Below, in pieces: positions 25,038-33,239 of a DNA stretch of 64,000 bases. Below the pieces are notes generated by a model. The model saw only the letters and a program-made list of their open reading frames with translations. It was not told the DNA's origin and searched no databases. Origin of the DNA: CAWABB01 sp963780165 (GTDB lineage: Bacteria > Bacteroidota > Ignavibacteria > UBA10030 > UBA6906); contig CAWABB010000007.1 of the NCBI GenBank assembly GCA_963780165.1, positions 496,001-560,000 of the forward strand, read 5' to 3'. Position 1 is the first letter of the stretch, and every line of letters starts with the position of its first letter. Made by a program: the position numbers and the translations under genes.

Positions 25038-25652
25038 CTATCGCAACGACCAGCCGAGCAGCAGCAACCCGCTCGAGGCGATCCAGCTTCCGGCCACACG
25101 CACGGCAATGCGTTCCCAATGCTTCTTGAGAGAGACGACCAGTGCCGAAGCCAGAGTGACCAGAACGAACAGAACCACCATGATCCCAATCAGCCCTAGC
25201 GTCCCCGGCCCTTCCTGCAGCATGCCGCCATTCAAGAAGCCATGGACAAGTCCCAGCAGGATCACCAACCCTGTTACAGCGGAGGCCGGCATATGCAGGT
25301 CCGCAGCAACGAGCCCACCAAGGATGAGAAATGAAATGGCCGGGATAGGGAACGAGACCGCGCCAGGAACGGCTGAGCCTGCCAATCCGCCGATGCACCA
25401 GGCCAATGGCAGGAGGAACATCGCTCTTCTCCCGGCGACCGCCCCCCGCAGCCCCGCATAGAGTGCAATGGCAATCACCGGTATGATGTCCTCAGGTGAC
25501 TGGAGAAGATGAGCCATCCCATCATACACGGGTCCCATCCCGGTCGTGGTGAGGTGGGCTGCCGCACGCGAGGGGATGCAGAGCAGAGCTACAACTGCTA
25601 ACGTTCCCCCCCAGCGATTTCTCTTCCAAAGACTCAAGTCAAAGCACTCCAT
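25038..25652 (-). CDS. HupE/UreJ-like membrane protein (third of cluster)
   Basis: A protein of 204 residues with a short N-terminal signal-like helix (GGTLAVVALLCIPSRAAAH) and about six further membrane helices. The motifs HLLQSPEDIIPVIAIALYAG and LLGLVHGFLNGGML resemble HupE/UreJ nickel/cobalt transporter relatives, with His/Asp positions at the ends of helices. Its start at 25652 lies inside the 3' end of the previous HupE gene (19-base overlap), so the longer upstream frame is spurious. Metal transport is plausible but unproven. Confidence 0.8.
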   Translation of the reverse strand: MECFDLSLWKRNRWGGTLAVVALLCIPSRAAAHLTTTGMGPVYDGMAHLLQSPEDIIPVIAIALYAGLRGAVAGRRAMFLLPLAWCIGGLAGSAVPGAVSFPIPAISFLILGGLVAADLHMPASAVTGLVILLGLVHGFLNGGMLQEGPGTLGLIGIMVVLFVLVTLASALVVSLKKHWERIAVRVAGSWIASSGLLLLGWSLR

Positions 25653-26281
25653 AAGAAATAGATCCCTGCCATGGCAACGCAGGCACCAGCTGCGCGCAGC
25701 GCCAAACGCCCGGCAGGCCATCTGTGCACGAGTCCGATGGTGATGCCGGTGGCGTGCAGGAGGCCTGTGGTGACCACAAAACCGATGCTGTAGAGTAGCC
25801 CATTCCCCCCCGGCGGCAACTCGGCACCATGGGCATAGCCATGAAAGATCGCAAAGAAGGCCACGAGGGCTGCAGCAACAGGAAGCTTCAACCTCGCTTC
25901 CCGGAAGACAGCAAACCCGAGTGCGATGGCTGACAATGCGATCCCGATCTCTGCCCCAGGAAGATGAATACCCATCAGTCCGAGGAGTCCGCCGAAAGCC
26001 ATCACCATCGGAAAGGTCACTGGAAGCAACCAGATGGCGGGAGGACCGAGTTGCGCACCCCACAATCCAACTGCGATCATTGCGAGAACGTGGTCGAGTC
26101 CTGAAACAGGATGCGACATGCCGCTGAGGAAGCCGCCAATTTCACCCCCTCTTGGGTGAGCAAAGGCATACGGAGGAAAGAGAGCAAAAAACAAGAACAC
26201 CACTCCTGCCAACCAGAACAGGGATTCGAAGGTACGGGCCGATCGGGGATGATCATCGGGCTGGGTGCCGCACCCTATCAT
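25634..26281 (-). CDS. hupE: HupE/UreJ family membrane protein
   Basis: A protein of 215 residues with the HupE/UreJ signature: HP.GG near the mature N-terminus, SGLDHVLAMIAVGLWGAQLG, and FAIFHGYAHGAELP in helix four, whose His residues are the presumed metal ligands. Family members import nickel or cobalt for hydrogenase, urease or cobalamin enzymes, none of which is encoded in this window. The start at 26281 overlaps the previous stop by four bases. The N-terminal ~35 residues before the first helix are unusually long and hydrophilic. Confidence 0.85.
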   Translation of the reverse strand: MIGCGTQPDDHPRSARTFESLFWLAGVVFLFFALFPPYAFAHPRGGEIGGFLSGMSHPVSGLDHVLAMIAVGLWGAQLGPPAIWLLPVTFPMVMAFGGLLGLMGIHLPGAEIGIALSAIALGFAVFREARLKLPVAAALVAFFAIFHGYAHGAELPPGGNGLLYSIGFVVTTGLLHATGITIGLVHRWPAGRLALRAAGACVAMAGIYFLWSALT

Positions 26282-27348
26282 CGCGGGCCTCCGAGTAGCA
26301 TGACAGTCCTTTGAATGGTCCAGTACGCACCCAGTGAGCCGACAACATATCCCGGCATTGCTTCTGCCCATTGCGGCCAACGGACCTGGAGCACCTTAAA
26401 TGACCTGGCCAGCGCGAAGGCGGAGAACACGAAGACCAGTTGGCCAAATTCTACGCCCAAGTTGAAGAACAACAACGCCAGCGGGATTTCGACCCTTGGC
26501 ATGCCCGTGGTCGAAAGTCCGCTCGCGAAGCCGAATCCGTGGAGCAGCCCGAACAGGAAGGAAACGACCCACGGGAACCGTATCGTCAGGCTCGTATCGC
26601 CCCTCCTGGCGCGAACAATCTCCGGCCCAAGGAACAAGATTGAAAGCGCTATCCCCGCATTGAGTGGCGGCAGCGGAACGGTGGCGTAACCGAGGGTCGC
26701 GATTCCGAGCGTGATGCTGTGGGCAACAGTAAAGGCAGTGATCGTCTTCAACAGCTTCATCCTGCCCTTGACGATCAGAAGCAGCCCGAGGACGAACAAC
26801 AGGTGATCGACGCCGAACAAGATGTGTCTGATCCCCTGGACACCGTACACGCCGGCAACCTCCCACCAGGATTGCGACCCAGCAATCGTCAGCCAGGGTT
26901 GCGAGGGATGGACAATCGTTGCCGCAGTCCTGCCGTCCAACATCTCGACGCGGACGAGCACATCGGTCGTGGTGGCGGTGAGACCGGCGATGCGTACGGT
27001 GCCCCCGGTCAACCCTCCAGCACAATGGACGCTCCAGCGTTCAGTGAAAGCTCCGCCGACCATAGTACCTCGCGGCTCGCGGAGGTTCGTGCACCCTTCC
27101 GGAAATTCCACGTAGAGTCCAAGCCGCAGGTTCTCTCCCTGGCCCGGGACCTTCCAAAGGATGTCGTACGTCTCCGGAGCAGTCTGGCGAATTTCGAGAT
27201 ACGCAGGACGTACCTCGTGCGCAAACGTGGAAGAGGAGAGCAACAGCAACAGCATCAGACAAGAGCAAGCAGAGAGAATAAAGTGGGAAGAACACTCTTC
27301 CACTCCCCCCGGGTTCCCCTTTCTGCGGATGGCTGCGAGCATTGTCAT
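26278..27348 (-). CDS. HupE/UreJ_2 family protein with periplasmic N-terminal domain
   Basis: A protein of 356 residues. A signal peptide (CLMLLLLLSSSTFAHE) leads to an exported beta-rich domain (~residues 45-150) with RPAYLEIRQTAPETYDILWKV. Six or seven helices follow with the family motifs GIRHILFGVDHLLFVLGLLL and FGLLHGFGFASGL, where His and Asp are conserved. This architecture is common in bacteria and often sits beside other HupE-like genes; the transported ion is unknown. Start and stop both overlap neighbours by four bases. Confidence 0.85.
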   Translation of the reverse strand: MTMLAAIRRKGNPGGVEECSSHFILSACSCLMLLLLLSSSTFAHEVRPAYLEIRQTAPETYDILWKVPGQGENLRLGLYVEFPEGCTNLREPRGTMVGGAFTERWSVHCAGGLTGGTVRIAGLTATTTDVLVRVEMLDGRTAATIVHPSQPWLTIAGSQSWWEVAGVYGVQGIRHILFGVDHLLFVLGLLLIVKGRMKLLKTITAFTVAHSITLGIATLGYATVPLPPLNAGIALSILFLGPEIVRARRGDTSLTIRFPWVVSFLFGLLHGFGFASGLSTTGMPRVEIPLALLFFNLGVEFGQLVFVFSAFALARSFKVLQVRWPQWAEAMPGYVVGSLGAYWTIQRTVMLLGGPR

Positions 27349-28205
27349 TTCGCCTGAGCCTTTTGAGGCACTTCGATCCTCACGTCATAACGTTTGAGCA
27401 ATTCTTCGTAGAACTTATCATTCGCCTCCCGCCTCTTGGTGTTCATCCACTCTCGCCGCACGGCGTTCCGAACGCTCTCCAATGGAGGTACACCGCCCTC
27501 CGTACGCTCGGTGAGGAAGACAACATGTGCCCCGTATGCTGACTCGACTGGTCCCTGCCATTGGCCGAGCGGAAGAGTGCCCAAGATCGCCACGAAATTC
27601 TCACCGAAGGCGTCTCGTACTTCGTGGGCTAAAGCATCTTTGAATTCGCCCTCAAGGAGGGACGGATCGCCGATCGCCGCGATGTTGCCTTTGCCACCAA
27701 CCTTTCTCAATTCGACCAGCAACCGGGCTGCGTCGTGATGAAGATTCTCGCCGTGACGCTGTGGATCGAGATATACCTGGCGGAACGTGTACCGAGGTTC
27801 GGTTGCGAACTCCGCAGGATGCTCTTTCAGGTAGGTTTGCAGTTCCTGATTGCTTGGGTCCGCCTGCGCCGTGAGATCCTCGGTGACGAATTCCAACTTC
27901 TGGCGCAACCGGCGGCGGATGATGAGGTCGTCGCGGTCGAGCCCCAGCGCCATGGCTTCGCGCACGGAGATTTCCTCCCGGACGTAGTCCTGGATCAGAC
28001 CCTTGATTTCCTGTTCAGCGGGGGGGCGTTGCCGGGTGCGGACGAACACCTCCACGAGGTGCTCAATTGTGCCCTGCGTGACGTTGATACTCTTCGGGCC
28101 GGTCGCGGTATCTCCGGAGGTCCAGCTGAAGGCGGCGAATAGCCCGGCACCCAGCAGGAGGAAGTGCAGTAACGGCTCGCGAAGAAGTCTGCGTACGGAA
28201 AACAT
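27345..28205 (-). CDS. Membrane-anchored PpiC-like peptidyl-prolyl isomerase
   Basis: A protein of 286 residues with one N-terminal membrane anchor (LHFLLLGAGLFAAFSW). A SurA/PpiD-like chaperone segment (~40-145) has QDYVREEISVREAMALGLDRDD. A parvulin-type domain (~150-265) follows, with YTFRQVYLDPQRHG and SAYGAHVVFLTER. It would assist folding of exported or membrane proteins. Its place between the DUF3604 gene and the HupE-like genes suggests a dedicated folding helper for that cluster, which is inference. The stop overlaps the next start by four bases. Confidence 0.85.
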   Translation of the reverse strand: MFSVRRLLREPLLHFLLLGAGLFAAFSWTSGDTATGPKSINVTQGTIEHLVEVFVRTRQRPPAEQEIKGLIQDYVREEISVREAMALGLDRDDLIIRRRLRQKLEFVTEDLTAQADPSNQELQTYLKEHPAEFATEPRYTFRQVYLDPQRHGENLHHDAARLLVELRKVGGKGNIAAIGDPSLLEGEFKDALAHEVRDAFGENFVAILGTLPLGQWQGPVESAYGAHVVFLTERTEGGVPPLESVRNAVRREWMNTKRREANDKFYEELLKRYDVRIEVPQKAQAK

Positions 28206-28212
28206 CAGTCTG

Positions 28213-30171
28213 TTAGTTCGCCGGCGAATACCAGATGGGCGAGGTGTAGGCTCTGTCCGTGACCGTCATGGGAACGTACTCAGGCATCTTGATGCCGTAC
28301 CGTTTGCAGTCGTAGGCGGTCCAGCGCGGAGACGGGATCTGGATCACGCGCACATAATAGAACGCTCGCTCCGAAGCATTGAAGACCGGGTCCTTCCAGT
28401 ATGCGGACAGCGTAGCGGCGCCGATGGTATTAGTGTATGTTGCGTTCGGCACGTCCACGGTGCTGCCCACCGGGGTCTTGCAGCGGCCATCCGGGCCGAT
28501 CTTTCGCCCGCCTGACACCGCCACGTCGAATATGCGCTCTTGCGTCTTGCCGTCCTCGCCGAGCCAGCCCTTGATGATCTGGATGCGGTCGAGGTTGGGA
28601 CCGTCCGGATCGCGCATCGCGTGGACCATGAATGCCGGTTGCTTGCCCTTCGGTGCCTTGCTGAGATCACCGCCCATCGGCACGCCTTTGCTGTAACCGT
28701 TCACCGCGAAATCGTGGCGATCGAGATCCGCACTCACAAAGTCCCAACCTGCAAACACTCGGACGATCGGTCGGTCGCCAGTTGTCGCGTAGACTTCCTT
28801 CCGCTTGAGGGCATCCCAAATCCCCTCGCGAGTGTTCTCGCGCGCCCACACCCCGCCCAGGCCCGCAGCCTGTTCATTCCAGACCGAAACTAACGGCCCT
28901 TTGTTCGGATCGTTGTTGACCATCGCAAGCGGGGTTTTCCAGCGCTCCGGAGACGGCAATCCGTTCGCAAACTCGCCGAAGAAGTTGTCTTCGCGCGTCG
29001 TGACCACGCCCACATGGGCATCGTTACCGCCGATCAAGCCGGACTTGTAGGGGTTTGCCCCAAGCTTGGCATCCAGTTCGAGACCCAGCTTCAGCGTTGA
29101 GCGAACGTAGTTGGCGTGCAGCAAGCTATCCTTCGCCCGCTCCATCGTGCTGAAATTGATGTCCCATCGTTCAAAATTGGCGAATTCGTCGGTCGGTGAT
29201 AGGAAGGGGTGGGTCTCGCCGTCACCTTTGATTTGTGTTGCCTCCAGGAGTGGCTCATGGCTGGCCCGCGCCTCGGCATAATCCCGGTTCATGGGTTTCC
29301 CGTCGAAAGTCTCCGCCGAATACATTTGGCCATTGCTTAGGTTACCATTGTGCGGGATGGCGAGCACTTGACCACCTGTCTTCTTCGCATACGCGTCCAT
29401 GTACTTCCAGAGGTCCGCCGGATCCTGGCTGTCGAACGTGGAGAAGGGAACAATCTGGTTCACGCGGTCCGCGTTGTCACGGAAAACGACTGTGCGATGG
29501 AGGTTGTTGCCGCCGGGGGCGCAGGTCCACTCGAATCCGTGCAGCGTGGTGAAAACGCCGGGCTGGTTCCACTTCTCAGCTGCCTTGGTGGCGTGCGCCC
29601 AGGCCGCGGCCATGACCTTGCTGGCGTCGAAGACGGGCTTGCCGGTCTGCATGGAGACGACTGCTTCGATGGCGGCTTTGACACCCTCCTGAGGGCTCGC
29701 CTTGGACATATCGTACCAGCGCTTCCCCAGTGGGTCGGCGAGGAGCTCGGGGCTGCCGGCACGAATCTGATCGGAGATGCCGAGATACTCGGCGTGGTCA
29801 GTGATGGAGACCCAGTCCAGCGGCCGATCCTGCTTGTATCGTACGCCATTGTCCATGACAACTTCCCCGCCCGTGGCAACCTTGAAGAGGTCGTCGGGGG
29901 ACAGCGTTATCCCAAACAACCCGGAGTCGAATGAGAAGCCGGTGTGGACGTGGGCAACGCCCCAGAAGACCCGGTTGGGGAATTGCTGGTTCACGTCGGG
30001 CAAATAATCGGACTTCTTCTGGTCAGTCGCCTTGGTCGAATCGCCGGTCGCGGTGACATCCTGCCCCAGGGCGACCTGGCTGAACCCGTGGATCAGCAGA
30101 GCGAGGCTGATGGTTGCCAGCACGTAAATGAGTACGCCAGCAATGGGGTTTGGGGTGCGTGTGGAACTCAT
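28213..30171 (-). CDS. DUF3604 exported protein (PHP-like metallohydrolase)
   Basis: A protein of 652 residues from the ATG at 30171 (AAAGGGAT upstream). A signal or anchor helix lies at ~12-33 (GVLIYVLATISLALLIHGF). The DUF3604 domain covers most of the rest: FWGVAHVHTGFSFDSG, WVSITDHAEYLGIS, TLHGFEWTCAPGG and GGNDAHVGVVTTRE. These His/Asp positions resemble the metal-binding motifs of PHP-type phosphoesterases, so a metallohydrolase is likely; the substrate is unknown. First gene of a five-gene operon with PpiC and three HupE-like genes. Confidence 0.88.
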   Translation of the reverse strand: MSSTRTPNPIAGVLIYVLATISLALLIHGFSQVALGQDVTATGDSTKATDQKKSDYLPDVNQQFPNRVFWGVAHVHTGFSFDSGLFGITLSPDDLFKVATGGEVVMDNGVRYKQDRPLDWVSITDHAEYLGISDQIRAGSPELLADPLGKRWYDMSKASPQEGVKAAIEAVVSMQTGKPVFDASKVMAAAWAHATKAAEKWNQPGVFTTLHGFEWTCAPGGNNLHRTVVFRDNADRVNQIVPFSTFDSQDPADLWKYMDAYAKKTGGQVLAIPHNGNLSNGQMYSAETFDGKPMNRDYAEARASHEPLLEATQIKGDGETHPFLSPTDEFANFERWDINFSTMERAKDSLLHANYVRSTLKLGLELDAKLGANPYKSGLIGGNDAHVGVVTTREDNFFGEFANGLPSPERWKTPLAMVNNDPNKGPLVSVWNEQAAGLGGVWARENTREGIWDALKRKEVYATTGDRPIVRVFAGWDFVSADLDRHDFAVNGYSKGVPMGGDLSKAPKGKQPAFMVHAMRDPDGPNLDRIQIIKGWLGEDGKTQERIFDVAVSGGRKIGPDGRCKTPVGSTVDVPNATYTNTIGAATLSAYWKDPVFNASERAFYYVRVIQIPSPRWTAYDCKRYGIKMPEYVPMTVTDRAYTSPIWYSPAN

Positions 30172-30626
30172 TGTGGATCCCTTTCTGAAGTCGATTGGCT
30201 TGGTCCCTTCAGCTTTCCAGTTTCGTCGGGTTTCAAACTCTTGTGGACAACTGCCTTGGTGGGCCGTCGACCAACTTGGCAACGCTTAACACCCACCAAC
30301 ATCTCTGATTATGCACAAGAAGGGACGATCATGCAATCCACCCTAAGGTTGAAAGAGCAATTACCCCCCAACATGGTGATAATCAGATCGAAGATCAGCA
30401 CTGGCGGTCTTTCTGTGCTTCCCTATCTACAGCTTCCCGTGCACTTACCGACGAATCGAAAATCTTGGATTCAGCGCCCCGTTTGGCAGGATTCACCTCC
30501 GCTGCGTTAGCAGACGGGAGGAATATTCCGAGAGGAGGAATCAAAGACTGGCGAGACTGGGAGGGTTGAGAGGGTGCCGCGGTCAAATGGATCCGGTGTG
30601 TCGTCACCGTGCACGCACCCCCGAAC
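30172..30626. other. Intergenic stretch before DUF3604 operon
   Basis: About 455 bases that should contain the promoter of the five-gene operon. No gene, clear promoter match or repeat was recognised apart from the operon's ribosome site near 30175-30185. Confidence 0.4.
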
Positions 30627-30685
30627 AACAAAAAACCCCTTGATGGACAAGGGGTTTCTTGGCTCCGCGAGCAGGACTCGAACCT
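30627..30685 (-). repeat. tRNA-Asn 3' end plus terminator, att-like copy (right, intact tRNA)
   Basis: The partner of 5101-5159 (58 of 59 bases). Here the sequence is part of the intact, intron-containing tRNA-Asn gene and its terminator. Confidence 0.8.
30633..30657 (-). terminator. Terminator of tRNA-Asn
   Basis: The stem AAACCCCTTG/CAAGGGGTTT has a 5-base loop and is followed on the minus strand by TTTTTT. It begins three bases after the encoded CCA end. Confidence 0.85.
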
Positions 30686-31006
30686 GCAACCCTGCGGTTA
30701 CGGCATATCCACAGCTTTCGCTGCGGTCCGGACTATCTCATCATCCATTTGCTCGAGCCGTGATTTCGTACTCGAAATGGATGCCAGGCGCTGATGGGGC
30801 TTATCGGCGAGAATCCTCATCCCCTAGTCTCTGCACGTTCCCCGCTACGACCGCTTTCTCTTTGCGGGGCTTCGCTCAGGGTTGCCGTGTTCCACGAATG
30901 TGGAAGGTAGGGTCCCCTGAATTCACCCGGTTTTTCACTCCCGGTTACCCGAGAGAGCTGCTGGTTACGCCAACAGCCGCATGCTCTACCATTGAGCTAT
31001 CGCGGA
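30660..31006 (-). tRNA. tRNA-Asn(GUU) interrupted by a group I intron
   Basis: The exons are 30973-31006 and 30660-30700. Joined, they make a 75-nt tRNA with a 7-bp acceptor (TCCGCGA/TCGCGGA), D arm GCTC/GAGC, anticodon stem TGCGG/CCGCA with loop CTGTTAA, T arm GCAGG/CCTGC and encoded CCA. Anticodon positions 34-36 read GTT. The gene is split between anticodon bases 35 and 36 by 272 nt. It lies 52 bases after hisIE on the same strand and may be read from the his operon as well as from its own promoter. The mature tRNA needs self-splicing to restore the anticodon loop. Confidence 0.93.
30701..30972 (-). ncRNA. Group I self-splicing intron in tRNA-Asn anticodon
   Basis: The P1 helix is visible. 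The exon/intron sequence GCTGTTGG (30977-30970) pairs with the internal guide CCAGCAGC (30964-30957) through a 5-base loop, with a U.G wobble exactly at the 5' splice site (30973.30961). The intron ends in G (30701), as group I introns do. The conserved core is present: GTGCAGAGACTA (about 30826-30837) and GATAGTCCGG near 30728-30737, whose GACTA/TAGTC pairing forms P7. There is no open reading frame for a homing endonuclease. At 272 nt it is in the size range of the small tRNA introns known from bacteria. Confidence 0.92.
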
Positions 31007-31058
31007 ATGCTACAACTGCTACGCCAAGACTTAATTATACAAAACGTCGGAGAGAAAA

Positions 31059-31706
31059 TCAACGCACATTGTTCTGGCGGCGGAAGCGGCGGGCAAGCTC
31101 GCCCGAGACGTCCGACATCGGAACCCCACGATCCTCCAGCATCACGAGGAGATGATAGACAAGGTCCGCCGTCTCCCAGGCGATTTCGTCCCGCTTGGCG
31201 TTCTTCGCGGCAATGATCACCTCCCCCGCCTCCTCCCCCACCTTTTTCAGGATCCTGTCCGTCCCCCCCTGCAGCAATTTCGTTGTGTATGACCCCTCCG
31301 GGCGCTCCTGATTCCTGCGCCGGATGACCTGAAGCAGTTCGGCAACGACCCCGGGAAACGTCGGAGGAGCCTCGGGGAACCCCTCCAGCGTACGGAAGAA
31401 GCACGTGTATTCTCCCGTATGACAGGCGTTTCCGACCTGCTCAACATCCAGAATCACCGTATCCCCGTCGCAGTCCACGGACATCCCGCGAAGTCGCTGG
31501 ACATTCCCCGAGCGCGCCCCCTTTCTCCAGAGCTCCTGCCTGCTCCTACTCCAGTAGTGCGCTTCACGTGTCTCCACGGTGGCGCGGAGGCTCTGCATGT
31601 TCATGTACGCAAGCATCAGCACGGCCCCCGTGTTCACGTCGCGCACGATCGCGGGGACGAGCCCACGCTCGTCGAACTTCAGATCAGCAAATGGCATGGT
31701 CTTCAT
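31059..31706 (-). CDS. hisIE: Phosphoribosyl-AMP cyclohydrolase / phosphoribosyl-ATP pyrophosphatase HisIE
   Basis: A bifunctional protein of 215 residues catalysing steps two and three of histidine synthesis. Residues ~1-110 are HisI, with METREAHYWSRSRQELWRKG-type motifs and metal-binding cysteines in SVDCDGD and ACHTGEYTCFF. Residues ~120-210 are HisE, with KKVGEEAGEVIIAAKN and the helical EE/D pyrophosphatase motif. Its start overlaps the hisF stop by four bases. Last gene of the his operon. Confidence 0.96.
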   Translation of the reverse strand: MKTMPFADLKFDERGLVPAIVRDVNTGAVLMLAYMNMQSLRATVETREAHYWSRSRQELWRKGARSGNVQRLRGMSVDCDGDTVILDVEQVGNACHTGEYTCFFRTLEGFPEAPPTFPGVVAELLQVIRRRNQERPEGSYTTKLLQGGTDRILKKVGEEAGEVIIAAKNAKRDEIAWETADLVYHLLVMLEDRGVPMSDVSGELARRFRRQNNVR

Positions 31707-32461
31707 CGTACGGCTATCCCCCTGGTTTTCATGTAGTCCTTGAGATCCGGAATACGAAGGGCCTGCGTGTGAAAGAGGGACGCGGCGAGAACAGCATCAG
31801 CCCCGCCATCGCGGACCGCCTCCACAAAGTGGTTCATCTCGCCCGCGCCACCGGAGGCGATGACGGGAATGGACACAGCCGACGTGATGGCCTGCAGGAG
31901 ACCGATATCAAAACCGATCTGCGTCCCGTCGCGGTCCATACTTGTGAGCAGGATCTCGCCTGCACCCCGGCGTTCCACTTCCTGTGCCCACTCGACCGCA
32001 TCGCGACCGGTGTTTGTCCTCCCTCCATACGTGTAAGCATCCCACCCCCTCCCGGTTTCACGGCGCCTTGCATCAATCGCGACCACCACGCACTGGGAGC
32101 CGAACCGTTCGGCCGACTCGCTGATGATGCCCGGATTCTCCACCGCTGCGGTGTTCAGGCTCGCACGGTCCGCCCCCGATTGCAGCAGCACACGAACATC
32201 CTCCGCCGTGCGTACGCCGCCCCCGACAGTCAACGGAATAAACAGTTCGTTTGCGACGGATTCAACCACGTGCATCAGAGTGCCGCGGGCTTCCTTCGAC
32301 GCGGTGATGTCGAGAATGACAAGCTCATCCGCACCCTCATTATTATAGAAGCGGGCGTGCGCCGCCGGCTCACCCATGTCTCGCAAGTTCACGAAGTTCA
32401 CCCCTTTCACGACCATGCCGTCGCGAAGGTCCAGACAGGGGATGATGCGGGTGCGAAGCAT
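31703..32461 (-). CDS. hisF: Imidazole glycerol phosphate synthase, cyclase subunit HisF
   Basis: A 252-residue (beta/alpha)8 barrel. The catalytic Asp residues are in IPCLDLRDGMVVKG (near 11) and in LTSMDRDGTQIGFD (near 130-140), with phosphate-binding GGVRT and ASGGAG loops. It uses ammonia from HisH to make imidazole glycerol phosphate and AICAR. It follows hisA by 46 bases and overlaps hisIE by four. Confidence 0.97.
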   Translation of the reverse strand: MLRTRIIPCLDLRDGMVVKGVNFVNLRDMGEPAAHARFYNNEGADELVILDITASKEARGTLMHVVESVANELFIPLTVGGGVRTAEDVRVLLQSGADRASLNTAAVENPGIISESAERFGSQCVVVAIDARRRETGRGWDAYTYGGRTNTGRDAVEWAQEVERRGAGEILLTSMDRDGTQIGFDIGLLQAITSAVSIPVIASGGAGEMNHFVEAVRDGGADAVLAASLFHTQALRIPDLKDYMKTRGIAVR

Positions 32462-32507
32462 ATACTTGGGAATTGTGAGTGATCAACACACAATGACTAC
32501 GCAGCTG

Positions 32508-33239
32508 TCACGCAGCTCGGGCTGTGGAAATGGCCTCGGCGAGCGTGAAACGCTTTTCGTAGAGCGCCTTGCCGATGATGACGCCAGTGATCGCCTGCTT
32601 GCGCAGTTCCGCAAGGCGCGAAATGTCCCCCACGGACGAAACTCCACCCGAGGCCAGCACCGACGGGCCGATGTCGGCAAGCCGTCCAAGCGTCTCCAGA
32701 TCGGGTCCGGTCAACATGCCGTCGCGCGCGACGTCGGTGTACAGGAGTTCTCTGACGCCGAGATTGTGAACGCGGCGGGTCAGCGATTCTACGCTCTCGA
32801 ATGTCGTCTCCGTCCAGCCGTGCGTGACGACCCGCCCCCCCCTCGCATCCAGCGCAACGATGATCTTCTCGCCCCCAAACTCCTTCAGCAGCTCTGCAAG
32901 AAACGCCGGATCCTCGATCGCCGCGGTCCCGACCACAGCCTTTCCGGCTCCGGCCTTGAATGCGGCCGTCACAGATTCCATCGTCCGTAGACCTCCACCG
33001 AAGTGCCAGTCGATATCCCGGTCGCGGACGATGTTCCGGAAAACCTCCAGGTTCAATGAATCACGCCCGAACGCCCCGTCCAGATTAACCACGTGAATCC
33101 TCTGGGCCCCCTGACGCACCCATTCTTCCGCCACCGCCACCGGATCAGCAGAATACTCCGTTGTAGCGTCATCTCGACCCTGGAGAAGCCGAACGCACTT
33201 TCCTCCCTTGAGGTCGATAGCCGGGATAATCTGCATCAT
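32508..33239 (-). CDS. hisA: Phosphoribosylformimino-AICAR-ribotide isomerase HisA
   Basis: A 243-residue barrel. PAIDLKGGKCVRL carries the catalytic Asp near residue 9, and LYTDVARDGMLTGPD the second Asp near 130. Phosphate loops GGGLRT and ASGGVSS are present. It carries out the Amadori rearrangement before HisHF. The start overlaps the hisH stop by four bases. Confidence 0.97.
   Translation of the reverse strand: MMQIIPAIDLKGGKCVRLLQGRDDATTEYSADPVAVAEEWVRQGAQRIHVVNLDGAFGRDSLNLEVFRNIVRDRDIDWHFGGGLRTMESVTAAFKAGAGKAVVGTAAIEDPAFLAELLKEFGGEKIIVALDARGGRVVTHGWTETTFESVESLTRRVHNLGVRELLYTDVARDGMLTGPDLETLGRLADIGPSVLASGGVSSVGDISRLAELRKQAITGVIIGKALYEKRFTLAEAISTARAA

Noticed and set aside
30574..31155. 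Plus-strand frame across tRNA-Asn and its intron
   Set aside because: It contains the GSASRTRT-type peptide produced by reading through the T arm of a tRNA; the region is explained by the tRNA and intron.
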